This document shows positions 1 to 6,076 of a DNA stretch of 6,507 nucleotides, one piece after another. Origin of the DNA: Candidatus Apopatosoma intestinale (GTDB lineage Bacteria; Bacillota; Clostridia; Oscillospirales; CAG-272). The position numbers were made by a program, and so were the translations under genes. Location of the stretch: NCBI GenBank assembly GCA_018064545.1, contig JAGHUY010000146.1:1-6507 (forward strand). The letters are read 5' to 3'. The notes below the pieces were generated by a model. The model worked only from the letters and a program-made list of their open reading frames with translations, was not told the origin of the DNA and searched no databases. How positions within the stretch are numbered: the stretch's first letter is position 1; every line of letters begins with the position of its first letter.

Positions 1-227
1 AGTACCTTGATAAGGTGGCGGCAATCCGGAGTGGCGAATACTACGTCAATATGATGATCGCATGGTTTTTCGCCACGGCTTTGACGAAACAGTGGGCAAA
101 CACCGTTCCGGTTCTGGAAGAAGAGCGGCTCAGCGTTTGGGTGCACAACAAGACCATACAGAAAGCGTGCGAAAGTTATCGGATTTCCGAGGAACAAAAA
201 GGCTGGCTGAAAACGAAGAAACGGTAA
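1..227 (+). CDS. DNA alkylation repair protein (AlkD-like), C-terminal part only
   Basis: The reading frame is open from the left edge (first full codon at 3) to TAA at 225-227, so the N-terminal part lies outside the window and the GTG at 15 is internal. The visible ~74 residues begin YLDKV and contain EYYVNMMIAWFFATAL followed by VWVHNKTIQKACESYRI and a basic end, KTKKR. From memory, this tail (aromatic YYVNM..AW helix, then W.HNK.IQK..ES.RI) is typical of the Firmicute branch of AlkD-type DNA glycosylases, which are built of HEAT-like helical repeats and excise positively charged alkylated bases such as 3-methyl- and 7-methylguanine derivatives. The catalytic residues are upstream and cannot be checked. 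No terminator is visible between the stop and the next promoter. The family call rests on motif recognition only. Confidence 0.8.
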   Translation, partial: YLDKVAAIRSGEYYVNMMIAWFFATALTKQWANTVPVLEEERLSVWVHNKTIQKACESYRISEEQKGWLKTKKR

Positions 228-272
228 CAGAGCATTCCAGAGACGAACGGATGAGATTTTTGACAGAAACCC

Positions 273-301
273 TTGCTTTTTATGAAAAAATATGGTATAC
301 T
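273..301 (+). promoter_or_regulatory. Sigma-A-type promoter with extended -10, for the STAS gene
   Basis: TTGCTT at 273-278 and TATACT at 296-301 are separated by exactly 17 bases, and TGG at 293-295 supplies an extended -10 (TGN) element. A start near 308 would give a leader of about 33 bases. The better-looking TTGACA at 260-265 is 30 bases from the -10 and cannot pair with it. With the terminator downstream this makes the STAS gene a monocistronic unit. Confidence 0.7.
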
Positions 302-340
302 GAACAAAATTAAAAAAGCATTTAAAAGAGGAGAATCGCT

Positions 341-637
341 ATGGAAATCAAAAAGACTCAGAACGGTGCCGCCCTTGACGTAGCGGTGGCAGGCAGACTG
401 GATACCACGACCGCCCCCCAGTTGGAAGCGGAACTGAAAGGCTCTCTTGACGGGATCACGGCTCTTACTCTTGATTTCGCCGGGTTGGAGTACATCTCTT
501 CGGCCGGTCTCCGTGTTCTTTTGGCCACGCAGAAAGTCATGAATACGCAGGGGAAAATGGTTATCCGTAACGTCAACGACGATATCAAAGAAGTATTTGA
601 GATCACCGGATTCTGTGATATTTTAACGATCGAATAA
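341..637 (+). CDS. STAS-domain anti-sigma factor antagonist (SpoIIAA/RsbV type)
   Basis: A 98-residue protein consisting of one STAS domain, the usual length of SpoIIAA and RsbV. ALDVAVAGRLDTTTAPQLEAEL (residues 11-32) is the opening strand and helix; LTLDFAGLEYISSAGLRVLL (42-61) is the signature core strand and helix. By alignment with SpoIIAA (MDSSGL), Ser54 of ISSAGL is the expected phosphoacceptor. In the family, the unphosphorylated form binds a serine kinase/anti-sigma factor and frees a sigma factor; phosphorylation by that kinase switches it off. The start is ATG at 341 with AGGAG at 329-333, seven bases upstream. There is no kinase (SpoIIAB/RsbW), phosphatase or sigma gene beside it, unlike spoIIA or rsb operons, so the partner cannot be deduced. 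It is cytoplasmic, with no membrane segment. The STAS assignment is firm; the regulated pathway is unknown. Confidence 0.9.
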   Translation: MEIKKTQNGAALDVAVAGRLDTTTAPQLEAELKGSLDGITALTLDFAGLEYISSAGLRVLLATQKVMNTQGKMVIRNVNDDIKEVFEITGFCDILTIE

Positions 638-641
638 CAGC

Positions 642-671
642 AAAAAATCCGCCGTGACGGCGGATTTTTTT
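642..671. terminator. Bidirectional intrinsic terminator between convergent genes
   Basis: Bases 642-654 pair perfectly with 658-670 (13 bp including the A/T ends; GC-rich core TCCGCCG/CGGCGGA) around a TGA loop. Runs of six A on the left and seven T on the right give a U-tract on either strand. It lies four bases after the STAS stop codon, and its right end overlaps the TAA of the convergent TspO gene, so one hairpin serves both. Confidence 0.9.
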
Positions 672-1146
672 ATCGGTTGAGAAGGTAAATGGCCAAGTTC
701 AGATACGCCGCGAACGTGACCCAAAGCAGATAGGGAATCTGTAACAGTGCCGCCGTCTTGCTCACTTTTCCGAACGATACGATCATCGCTAGGATGATGC
801 CCCACAGGACGAGAATCCAAAGAAACGACAGCAGAAACGCGCGATTATTGAAGAACAGCAGACTCCACGTGACGTTGGCGATCAGATTGGCGACGTACAA
901 TGCCAAGGCATTGCGGACTTTTTCCGGCTCCTTTTTCCGGTTTTCAAACACGATGGCGGCCCCGATTCCCATCAGAATGAACAGAACGGTCCAAACGATG
1001 GGAAACAGGATCGACGGCGGGGAGAGCGGCGGTCGGACGATGTCATCGTAAATATCCATATTATCCCGCGTCAGCAGGGCGGAAAGTCCACCGACGCCCA
1101 GAGCAATGACGATGGAGACGAGATAGGGCTTGATTTTTTGCCACAT
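670..1146 (-). CDS. tspO: TspO/MBR family tryptophan-rich membrane protein
   Basis: A 158-residue polytopic membrane protein of typical TspO length. Five hydrophobic segments are visible at about residues 9-25, 45-67, 80-99, 103-124 and 131-155. Family hallmarks are RPPLSPPSILFPIVWTVLFILMG (38-60), NLIANVTWSLLFF (87-99) and PYLLWVTFAAYLN (138-150). TspO proteins bind porphyrins and related ligands in a five-helix bundle; in Bacillus cereus TspO two tryptophans act in protoporphyrin breakdown, and W52 and W142 here look equivalent (inference). I start at ATG 1146 (MWQKIKPY) because GAGGTG (complement of 1153-1158) lies six bases upstream; the GTG three codons earlier falls inside that Shine-Dalgarno site. 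The gene follows asnA on the same strand after a terminator, and no strong promoter of its own is visible in the ~50-base gap. The ligand and role in this organism are unknown. Confidence 0.92.
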   Translation of the reverse strand: MWQKIKPYLVSIVIALGVGGLSALLTRDNMDIYDDIVRPPLSPPSILFPIVWTVLFILMGIGAAIVFENRKKEPEKVRNALALYVANLIANVTWSLLFFNNRAFLLSFLWILVLWGIILAMIVSFGKVSKTAALLQIPYLLWVTFAAYLNLAIYLLNR

Positions 1147-1193
1147 AATTATCACCTCGCCATCATGGTATTCGCGAGAAATGCCGGATATGC

Positions 1194-1220
1194 AAAAAAC
1201 TCCGCGTCTGCGGAGTTTTT
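1194..1220 (-). terminator. Intrinsic terminator after asnA
   Basis: Bases 1195-1205 pair with 1210-1220 (11 bp; core CTCCGC/GCGGAG) around a four-base loop, GTCT. Read on the - strand the hairpin ends in a U-tract from the A run at 1194-1199 and lies 17 bases past the asnA stop codon. The structure is nearly symmetric, so it could also stop + strand transcription. It separates asnA from tspO, although incomplete termination could feed tspO. Confidence 0.85.
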
Positions 1221-1237
1221 CCGGTTGATTTCAAACG

Positions 1238-2245
1238 TTACAAAAGAGGGATTCCCGCTTTTTCGCAGGCGCGGATGGTTTCTTCGTCCCATACGCTCGA
1301 TTGCACCTCGCCGATGTGCGCACATCCCATCATCAGCATACAGAGTCTTGACTGCCCGATACCGCCGCCGATGGTCAGCGGGAGTTCTCCCCGGAGAAGC
1401 ATTTGATGGAACGGGAACGCCCGGCGATCGTCGCATCCGGAAAGCGTCAGTTGACGGTCGAGCGATTCGGCATCGACGCGGATGCCCATGGACGAGATTT
1501 CAAGAGCGCGCCCCAGTACCTCATCCCAAAAGAACAGGTCGCCGTTGAGTTGCCAGTCGTCGTAGTCCGGCGCGCGCCCGTCGTGCGGCTTGCCGGAGCG
1601 AAGTTTTCCGCCGATCTGCGCGATAAAGGCAGTCTTGTGTTCTTTTAAATAGGCGTTTTCGCGTTCGGAGGAGGAGAGGGCGGGATAGAGGTCTTCGAGC
1701 TCCTGCGACGTGATGAACGCAACATCCGGAGAAAGAACGGTTCTGAGCTGTGGATAACGGACGCGTAGCCGGTCACAGGTCTTACAGATCGCGCCGACGA
1801 TCGCTTCCACGATCAGTTTCAGATAGTCGAGATTCCGGTTTTCTTTTAAGATGATCTTTTCCCAGTCCCACTGATCGACGTAGATGGAATGGACGTTGTC
1901 CAGCTCCTCGTCACGGCGGATGGCGTTCATGTCGGTGTACAGACCGTTTCCGACGCTGAAATGATAGCGGGCGAGTGCCAACCGCTTCCATTTTGCCAGG
2001 GAATGAACGACCTGTGCGTCATCCCCGATCGCGGGCACGTCAAACGAGACGGGGCGTTCATATCCGTTCAGATTGTCGTTCAGTCCGGAGGAGCCGGTGA
2101 CAAAAAGCGGCGCGGAAACGCGCTTTAAATTCAAAGCTGAGGCAAATTCCTCCTGAAACGTCTGCTTGATAGTGGCGATGGCACGCTGGGTATCATATGC
2201 GTCAAGCGACGGACGGTAACCCTGCGGGATGACGACGCGGTTCAT
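1238..2245 (-). CDS. asnA: Aspartate-ammonia ligase (asparagine synthetase A)
   Basis: AsnA makes asparagine from aspartate, ammonia and ATP, releasing AMP and pyrophosphate; it is a cytoplasmic dimer with a class II aminoacyl-tRNA synthetase-like fold. The 335-residue product is close to the 330 of E. coli. Clear signatures are GLNDNLNG (54-61), [10 protein letters not shown] (79-88), [11 protein letters not shown] (119-129), APDYDDW (225-231), SSMGIRVDA (251-259) and [11 protein letters not shown] (291-301). The E. coli active-site residues D46, R100, Q116 and R299 correspond by motif to D57, R110, Q125 and R300, so the enzyme should be active. The ATG at 2245 is chosen because GAAGG (complement of 2253-2257) lies seven bases upstream; the open frame continuing to 2407 crosses the promoter and is not coding. 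The gene has its own promoter and terminator. The short leader (~25 bases) leaves no room for a T-box. Confidence 0.97.
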   Translation of the reverse strand: MNRVVIPQGYRPSLDAYDTQRAIATIKQTFQEEFASALNLKRVSAPLFVTGSSGLNDNLNGYERPVSFDVPAIGDDAQVVHSLAKWKRLALARYHFSVGNGLYTDMNAIRRDEELDNVHSIYVDQWDWEKIILKENRNLDYLKLIVEAIVGAICKTCDRLRVRYPQLRTVLSPDVAFITSQELEDLYPALSSSERENAYLKEHKTAFIAQIGGKLRSGKPHDGRAPDYDDWQLNGDLFFWDEVLGRALEISSMGIRVDAESLDRQLTLSGCDDRRAFPFHQMLLRGELPLTIGGGIGQSRLCMLMMGCAHIGEVQSSVWDEETIRACEKAGIPLL

Positions 2246-2276
2246 ACGTTGACCTTCTTTTTCATAAATTTGCTTT

Positions 2277-2305
2277 ATTATATCAAATGAATTACACCTT
2301 GTCAA
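2277..2305 (-). promoter_or_regulatory. Consensus sigma-A promoter of asnA
   Basis: On the - strand a perfect TTGACA (complement of 2300-2305) is followed after exactly 17 bases by a perfect TATAAT (complement of 2277-2282). Transcription should begin near 2270, about 25 bases before the asnA ATG. A full-consensus promoter suggests strong basal expression unless a repressor acts on the adjacent repeat region. Confidence 0.88.
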
Positions 2306-2312
2306 GCAAGAG

Positions 2313-2346
2313 AATTTGACTTTTCCGGTAATTTGACTTTTCCGGT
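2313..2346. repeat. Two perfect tandem 17-bp copies between the divergent promoters
   Basis: The unit AATTTGACTTTTCCGGT occurs at 2313-2329 and again, identically, at 2330-2346; the next four bases (AATT, 2347-2350) begin a third copy that then diverges. Each copy carries a TTGACT (2316-2321 and 2333-2338). Only the second is at the right distance from the mutY -10. The pair fills most of the space between the asnA -35 and the mutY -10, so it could be a regulator site or a replication-slippage duplication of the -35 region. Confidence 0.95.
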
Positions 2347-2361
2347 AATTCCGGCTATAAT
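2333..2361 (+). promoter_or_regulatory. Sigma-A promoter of mutY
   Basis: TTGACT at 2333-2338 (one mismatch to consensus) and a perfect TATAAT at 2356-2361 are separated by 17 bases. Transcription should begin near 2368, about 20 bases before the GTG start. The -35 box is part of the second copy of the 17-bp tandem repeat; the upstream copy has no -10 at the matching distance. Confidence 0.85.
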
Positions 2362-2388
2362 GAAAAAAGAAAAAAGGGGGGGAGAGCC

Positions 2389-3429
2389 GTGACCGATCTG
2401 AAACCAATCATAGAGCCGCTTTTACTCTGGTATCGGGCGAATCGCAAAGAGATGCCGTGGCGGCTCGATCCGACCCCGTATCACGTATGGCTTTCAGAGA
2501 TTATGCTCCAACAGACGCGCATTGAGGCCGCTATCCCGTATTACGAGCGGTTTCTTGCCGAACTGCCGACGGTAGAGGATTTGGCCGCCGTTCCGGACGA
2601 TAAACTCATGAAACTATGGGAGGGGCTTGGCTATTACAGCCGGGCACGAAATCTCAAAAAGGCGGCGCAGGCGATCGTTTCCGATTACGGCGGCGTGCTC
2701 CCATCCGACGCCGAAAAACTCCGAAAACTGCCCGGAATCGGCGAGTATACGGCGGGAGCCATCGCTTCCATCGCCTACGGAAAGCCGGAACCGGCCGTGG
2801 ACGGAAATGTCCTACGCGTGCTCGCACGGCTTTGCGCTGACAGCACGGATATTCTCCTGCCGCAGGCCAAAAAGAATGCCGCCGCATTACTTTCCGAAAT
2901 CTATCCGACCGGCTCGGATGCAGGGGCGTTTACCCAAGCACTCATGGAACTGGGAGAGGTGATCTGCATCCCGAACGGGGAACCGAAGTGCGAACTTTGT
3001 CCCATCCGCGCCTGTTGCCGCGCCTTTGCGGAACAGGCGACTGACCGCTATCCGGTGCGCTCCCCGAAGAAGGGGCGGAGGATGGAAAAACTGACGGTAT
3101 TGCTTCTCAGAAGCGGGGACGCCTATGCGGTGTGCCGCCGCGAAAAAACGGGATTGCTCGCCGGTATGTGGCAATTCCCGAACCTGCCCGGCCACGTCTC
3201 GGCGGAAGAGGTGATATGTTACTTGAAATCCATCGGCCTGTTTTCTGACTCGATCCGTCCGTGCGGAGACGCCAAACACGTTTTTACCCATGTGGAATGG
3301 GAGATGCACGGCTATCTCGTCGAATGCGAACAGAGCGGCGGGGACGGTTTTTCTTGGAAAACGGCGGAGGCGATCCGGCACGACTGTGCCATCCCGACGG
3401 CGTTCCGGTTCTATGAGAATTTGCTGTAA
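2389..3429 (+). CDS. mutY: A/G-specific adenine glycosylase MutY
   Basis: MutY removes adenine mispaired with 8-oxoguanine, starting base excision repair that prevents G:C to T:A changes. The 346 residues show, in order, the helical glycosylase domain with SEIMLQQTR (36-44; catalytic E37 as in E. coli), the helix-hairpin-helix [11 protein letters not shown] (114-124), [11 protein letters not shown] (137-147; catalytic D138), a 4Fe-4S cysteine set C193, C201, C204 and C210, and a C-terminal NUDIX-like 8-oxoG-reading domain (about 234-346) with GMWQFPN (259-265) and FTH (299-301). The first two cysteines are separated by seven residues instead of the six in E. coli. E37, D138 and the cluster distinguish it from Nth, which lacks the C-terminal domain. 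The start is GTG at 2389, in the purine tract's G-rich Shine-Dalgarno context (GGAG at 2381-2384). It is transcribed alone, divergently from asnA. Confidence 0.96.
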   Translation: MTDLKPIIEPLLLWYRANRKEMPWRLDPTPYHVWLSEIMLQQTRIEAAIPYYERFLAELPTVEDLAAVPDDKLMKLWEGLGYYSRARNLKKAAQAIVSDYGGVLPSDAEKLRKLPGIGEYTAGAIASIAYGKPEPAVDGNVLRVLARLCADSTDILLPQAKKNAAALLSEIYPTGSDAGAFTQALMELGEVICIPNGEPKCELCPIRACCRAFAEQATDRYPVRSPKKGRRMEKLTVLLLRSGDAYAVCRREKTGLLAGMWQFPNLPGHVSAEEVICYLKSIGLFSDSIRPCGDAKHVFTHVEWEMHGYLVECEQSGGDGFSWKTAEAIRHDCAIPTAFRFYENLL

Positions 3430-3457
3430 AAGCAGGCGAAAAATTGCCTGCTTTTTT
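3428..3457 (+). terminator. Intrinsic terminator of mutY, starting in the stop codon
   Basis: Bases 3428-3437 pair with 3446-3455 (10 bp; core AGCAGGC/GCCTGCT) around an eight-base loop, followed by a T run at 3452-3457. The stem starts within the TAA stop codon of mutY. It isolates mutY from the lon operon. Confidence 0.88.
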
Positions 3458-3503
3458 CATTTGTGAACAAAAATTAAAATATATATAAAAATTCAAAAAA
3501 GTA

Positions 3504-3532
3504 TAGAATTACGAGAGATTCTGTGATATAAT
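3504..3532 (+). promoter_or_regulatory. Extended -10 promoter of the lon-engB operon
   Basis: A perfect TATAAT at 3527-3532 is preceded by TGA (3524-3526), giving an extended -10. The hexamer at the 17-base distance (TAGAAT, 3504-3509) matches the -35 consensus at only three positions. The stretch upstream (about 3465-3500) is rich in A-tracts and could act as an UP element. Transcription should start near 3539, leaving a leader of about 70 bases. I see no CIRCE site and no CtsR tandem heptad here. Confidence 0.7.
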
Positions 3533-3545
3533 GACAATGGTTTAA

Positions 3546-3592
3546 TATCGGTAGTTATACGAAATTTTCGCGGCTGACCGCGTTCTCCGATA
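3546..3592 (+). promoter_or_regulatory. Foldable leader segment upstream of lon
   Basis: Within the predicted lon leader, TATCGG (3546-3551) can pair with CCGATA (3587-3592). The enclosed segment holds two mutually overlapping local hairpins: CGAAA-T-TTTCG (3560-3570) and CGCGG-CTGA-CCGCG (3569-3582). They share bases 3569-3570, so they compete at the margin. The outer stem ends about five bases before the Shine-Dalgarno site (3598-3603), which stays unpaired in this drawing. It does not match a riboswitch class I can name; function is unproven. Confidence 0.4.
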
Positions 3593-3611
3593 AAAAGAAA
3601 GGGCAAAATCC

Positions 3612-6065
3612 ATGGCAAGAACAACAGAAACTCTGAAAAAAAGAACACTCCCCTGTGTCGCACTCCGACAGATGGTGGCATTTCCCGATATTCCGCTGAA
3701 CTTCGACGTCGCCCGTTCGATCAGCAAGCGCGCCTGTGAAGCCGCGATGAAAGAAAACGGCACAGTCTTTCTGATCTGTCAGAAGGACGGTTCGACGGAA
3801 CTTCCGACGACCGTCGACGATTTTTACGCGGTCGGCACGGTGGCGAGAATCAAACAGATCGTCAAAGGCAATGGCACGGGCGGTGTTTTCCGCATCATCG
3901 CGGAGCCGAAAGCGAGAGCCATGCTTCTCTCGGTCGAACACGACCGCTATCTCACCTGCGAGGTGATGGAAAAGAACGTGTATCTCGAAGACGAGGGCGG
4001 CATCCGCGCCGAGGCGCTGATGCGCGATCTGAAAAGCACGGTCAGCGGGTTTGCGGGGCTGGTTCCTCATTTTTCGCGCGAACTGTTCTATCTGATCAAT
4101 TCGATCAAAGACCCCGCGCTTCTCTGCGACTTCGTCGCCTCGAACATCGTGGCCGACGTGGAAGACAAGCAGGAACTCCTCGAAGAGTTCGACCCGCTGA
4201 AACGCATTGAACGGCTTCTTCTCATCCTTGAAAAAGAACATGAGATTCTGAAAGAGGAAGAGGGCATTCAGAAAAAGGTCAAAGAGCGTATCGACCAGAA
4301 TCAGCGTGACTTCTATCTGCGTGAGCAACTCAAAGTGATCCATGAGGAACTCGGCGAAGGGGAAGACTACGACGATGACATTGAAGAATATACCGAAAAA
4401 CTGAAAAAAGGAAAATATCCGAAAGAAGTTGCGGACAAAATCAAAAAGGACATCCGCAAGTTGCAGAAGACGCCGATCGGCTCCGCCGACGGCGCGGTTC
4501 TCCGCAATTACATCGAGACCTGTATGGAAATTCCCTACGGCATCCGCACGAAAGACCGCATCGACATCCCTACCGTGCAGAAGATGCTCGACGCGGATCA
4601 CGACGGACTGGAAAAGGTCAAGGAACGGATCATCGAATATCTCGCCGCGCTGAAACTGAACCCGAATCTGAAAAATCAGATTCTCTGTCTGGTCGGACCT
4701 CCGGGAACGGGCAAGACGTCGGTCGCCATTTCGATCGCCGGTGCGATGAACCGCAAGTTCGTCCGGGTATCGCTCGGCGGCATCCGGGACGAGGCCGACA
4801 TCCGCGGCCATCGCAAAACGTACATCGGCTCCATGCCGGGACGGATCGTGAACGGTCTGATCGACGCCGGCAGCTGCAATCCTTTGATGCTTCTTGATGA
4901 GATCGACAAGATGGCGATGGACAGCCACGGCGATCCGGCCTCCGCGATGCTGGAAGTGTTGGACGGCGAGCAGAACAAGGCGTTCCGCGATCATTTCGTG
5001 GAAATTCCGGTCGATCTTTCCGAGTGTCTGTTTATCGCTACGGCCAACTCCGTGGAGAATATCCCGGCACCCCTGCTCGACCGTATGGAACTCATTGAGC
5101 TACGCGCCTATACCAGAGAGGAAAAGCGCTTGATCGCCCGCCGCCATCTGATTCCCAAGCAGACCAAACGCCATGGCCTCTCAGCACGTCAGTTCAAGAT
5201 CGACGACGATGCGATCTATTCGCTGATCGACGAATATACGAGAGAAGCCGGCGTGCGGAATCTGGAACGGAAGATCGCCCGGTGCGCACGCAAAGCGGCC
5301 AAGATCATCTCCTGTGAGGAGGCGGCGTCCGTCCGCATCCGTGCCGCCAATCTTTCGGACTTTGTCGGCGGACAAAAAGTCGTGCCGGAGAAGATTTCGG
5401 AACGGGATGAGATCGGCGTAGTCAACGGCATGGCCTATACCGAATCCGGCGGCGACCTCTTGAAAGTCGAAGTGCTGGCTCTCGACGGCAACGGAAAAGT
5501 CGAGACGACCGGTTCTCTCGGCGACGTGATGAAGGAGTCCGCCCACGCTGCGATCAGTTTCATCCGCAGTCGGGCGACCGAACTCAGCATCGACAAAAAT
5601 TTTTATAAAGAAAAAGACATCCATATCCACGTTCCCGAGGGTGCCGTGCCGAAAGACGGCCCGTCGGCCGGCGTGACTATGGTGACCGCGCTGTGCAGTG
5701 AGCTGACGGGTATCCCCGTTCGCCGCGATCTCTCCATGACCGGTGAGATCACGCTTCACGGGCGGGTACTGGCCATCGGGGGACTACGCGAAAAGACCAT
5801 GGCGGCTTACCTTGCCGGCGTCCGCACGATTCTGATTCCAAAGGATAACGAGACCGACATGGAGGAGATCGCGCCGATCGTCAAAGAAAACTGCAAGATT
5901 CTTTTCGTTTCCCACGTGGATGAGGTTTTGCGGCTCGCGCTGACGAGCGACCCGTTTGAGACCGCACGGGAAAAGAACGAAGACAGACCGGCGGAAGAGA
6001 ACGGCGTATATCCCGCTCCCACCGCCCATTACGGAACCGAAACCCGCGCTTGCACGACGCGGTGA
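3612..6065 (+). CDS. lon: ATP-dependent Lon protease (LonA)
   Basis: Lon is a hexameric cytoplasmic AAA+ serine protease that unfolds and degrades damaged and selected regulatory proteins. The 817 residues follow LonA order: N-terminal substrate-binding domain (about 13-205), a charged coiled-coil linker (about 205-285), the AAA+ module with Walker A GPPGTGKT (362-369), Walker B LMLLDEID (425-432), sensor-1 N479, arginine finger R491 and sensor-2 region GVRNLER (547-553), then the protease domain with VMKESAHAA (639-647), catalytic S685 in KDGPSAG and K728 in LREKT. The S-K distance of 43 matches E. coli S679/K722. No membrane segments are present, so it is not LonB. The ATG at 3612 has AAAGGG (3598-3603) eight bases upstream. 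Unusually, the protein has no tryptophan; the E. coli W297, W303 and W603 positions hold T303, Y309 and Y609. A ~33-residue polar tail follows the last conserved helix. engB follows after 11 bases. Confidence 0.98.
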   Translation: MARTTETLKKRTLPCVALRQMVAFPDIPLNFDVARSISKRACEAAMKENGTVFLICQKDGSTELPTTVDDFYAVGTVARIKQIVKGNGTGGVFRIIAEPKARAMLLSVEHDRYLTCEVMEKNVYLEDEGGIRAEALMRDLKSTVSGFAGLVPHFSRELFYLINSIKDPALLCDFVASNIVADVEDKQELLEEFDPLKRIERLLLILEKEHEILKEEEGIQKKVKERIDQNQRDFYLREQLKVIHEELGEGEDYDDDIEEYTEKLKKGKYPKEVADKIKKDIRKLQKTPIGSADGAVLRNYIETCMEIPYGIRTKDRIDIPTVQKMLDADHDGLEKVKERIIEYLAALKLNPNLKNQILCLVGPPGTGKTSVAISIAGAMNRKFVRVSLGGIRDEADIRGHRKTYIGSMPGRIVNGLIDAGSCNPLMLLDEIDKMAMDSHGDPASAMLEVLDGEQNKAFRDHFVEIPVDLSECLFIATANSVENIPAPLLDRMELIELRAYTREEKRLIARRHLIPKQTKRHGLSARQFKIDDDAIYSLIDEYTREAGVRNLERKIARCARKAAKIISCEEAASVRIRAANLSDFVGGQKVVPEKISERDEIGVVNGMAYTESGGDLLKVEVLALDGNGKVETTGSLGDVMKESAHAAISFIRSRATELSIDKNFYKEKDIHIHVPEGAVPKDGPSAGVTMVTALCSELTGIPVRRDLSMTGEITLHGRVLAIGGLREKTMAAYLAGVRTILIPKDNETDMEEIAPIVKENCKILFVSHVDEVLRLALTSDPFETAREKNEDRPAEENGVYPAPTAHYGTETRACTTR

Positions 6066-6076
6066 CGGAGGAAACC

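Noticed and set aside
260..265. TTGACA as -35 box of the STAS gene
   Set aside because: It lies 30 bases from TATACT; TTGCTT at 273-278 has the proper 17-base spacing and an extended -10 is present.
62..313. 83-codon + strand frame overlapping the AlkD-like gene and the next promoter
   Set aside because: It overlaps a recognisable coding frame and runs through the -35 and -10 elements at 273-301; the residues look like an out-of-frame shadow.
1138..1548. 136-codon + strand frame opposite asnA and the tspO start
   Set aside because: It spans the asnA terminator and runs antisense to conserved AsnA motifs, with no domain or ribosome binding site of its own.
2246..2276. T-box or other riboswitch controlling asnA
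   Set aside because: The leader from the predicted start near 2270 to the ATG is only about 25 bases, too short for a T-box or any known riboswitch.
2315..2338. CtsR operator on the - strand (AGTCAAA heptads)
   Set aside because: The complement of the repeat contains AGTCAAA twice, matching the CtsR half-site, but the gap is 10 bases instead of 3, and the flanking genes asnA and mutY are not known CtsR targets.
2246..2407. 54-codon N-terminal extension of asnA
   Set aside because: The extension would cross the perfect asnA promoter and the mutY start, has no homology to AsnA, and the ATG at 2245 has a well-placed Shine-Dalgarno site and gives the normal length.
3460..3471. TTTGTGAACAAA as a Rex-like redox operator upstream of lon
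   Set aside because: Only one TTGTGAA half-site is present; the TTCACAA half at the right distance is missing, and it lies far upstream of the -10.
3555..4994. Long open frame of 479 codons on the - strand opposite lon
   Set aside because: It is antisense to a complete, motif-rich lon gene, shows no recognisable domain, is rich in His, Arg, Phe and Val as expected from complemented GC-rich codons, and has no ribosome binding site.
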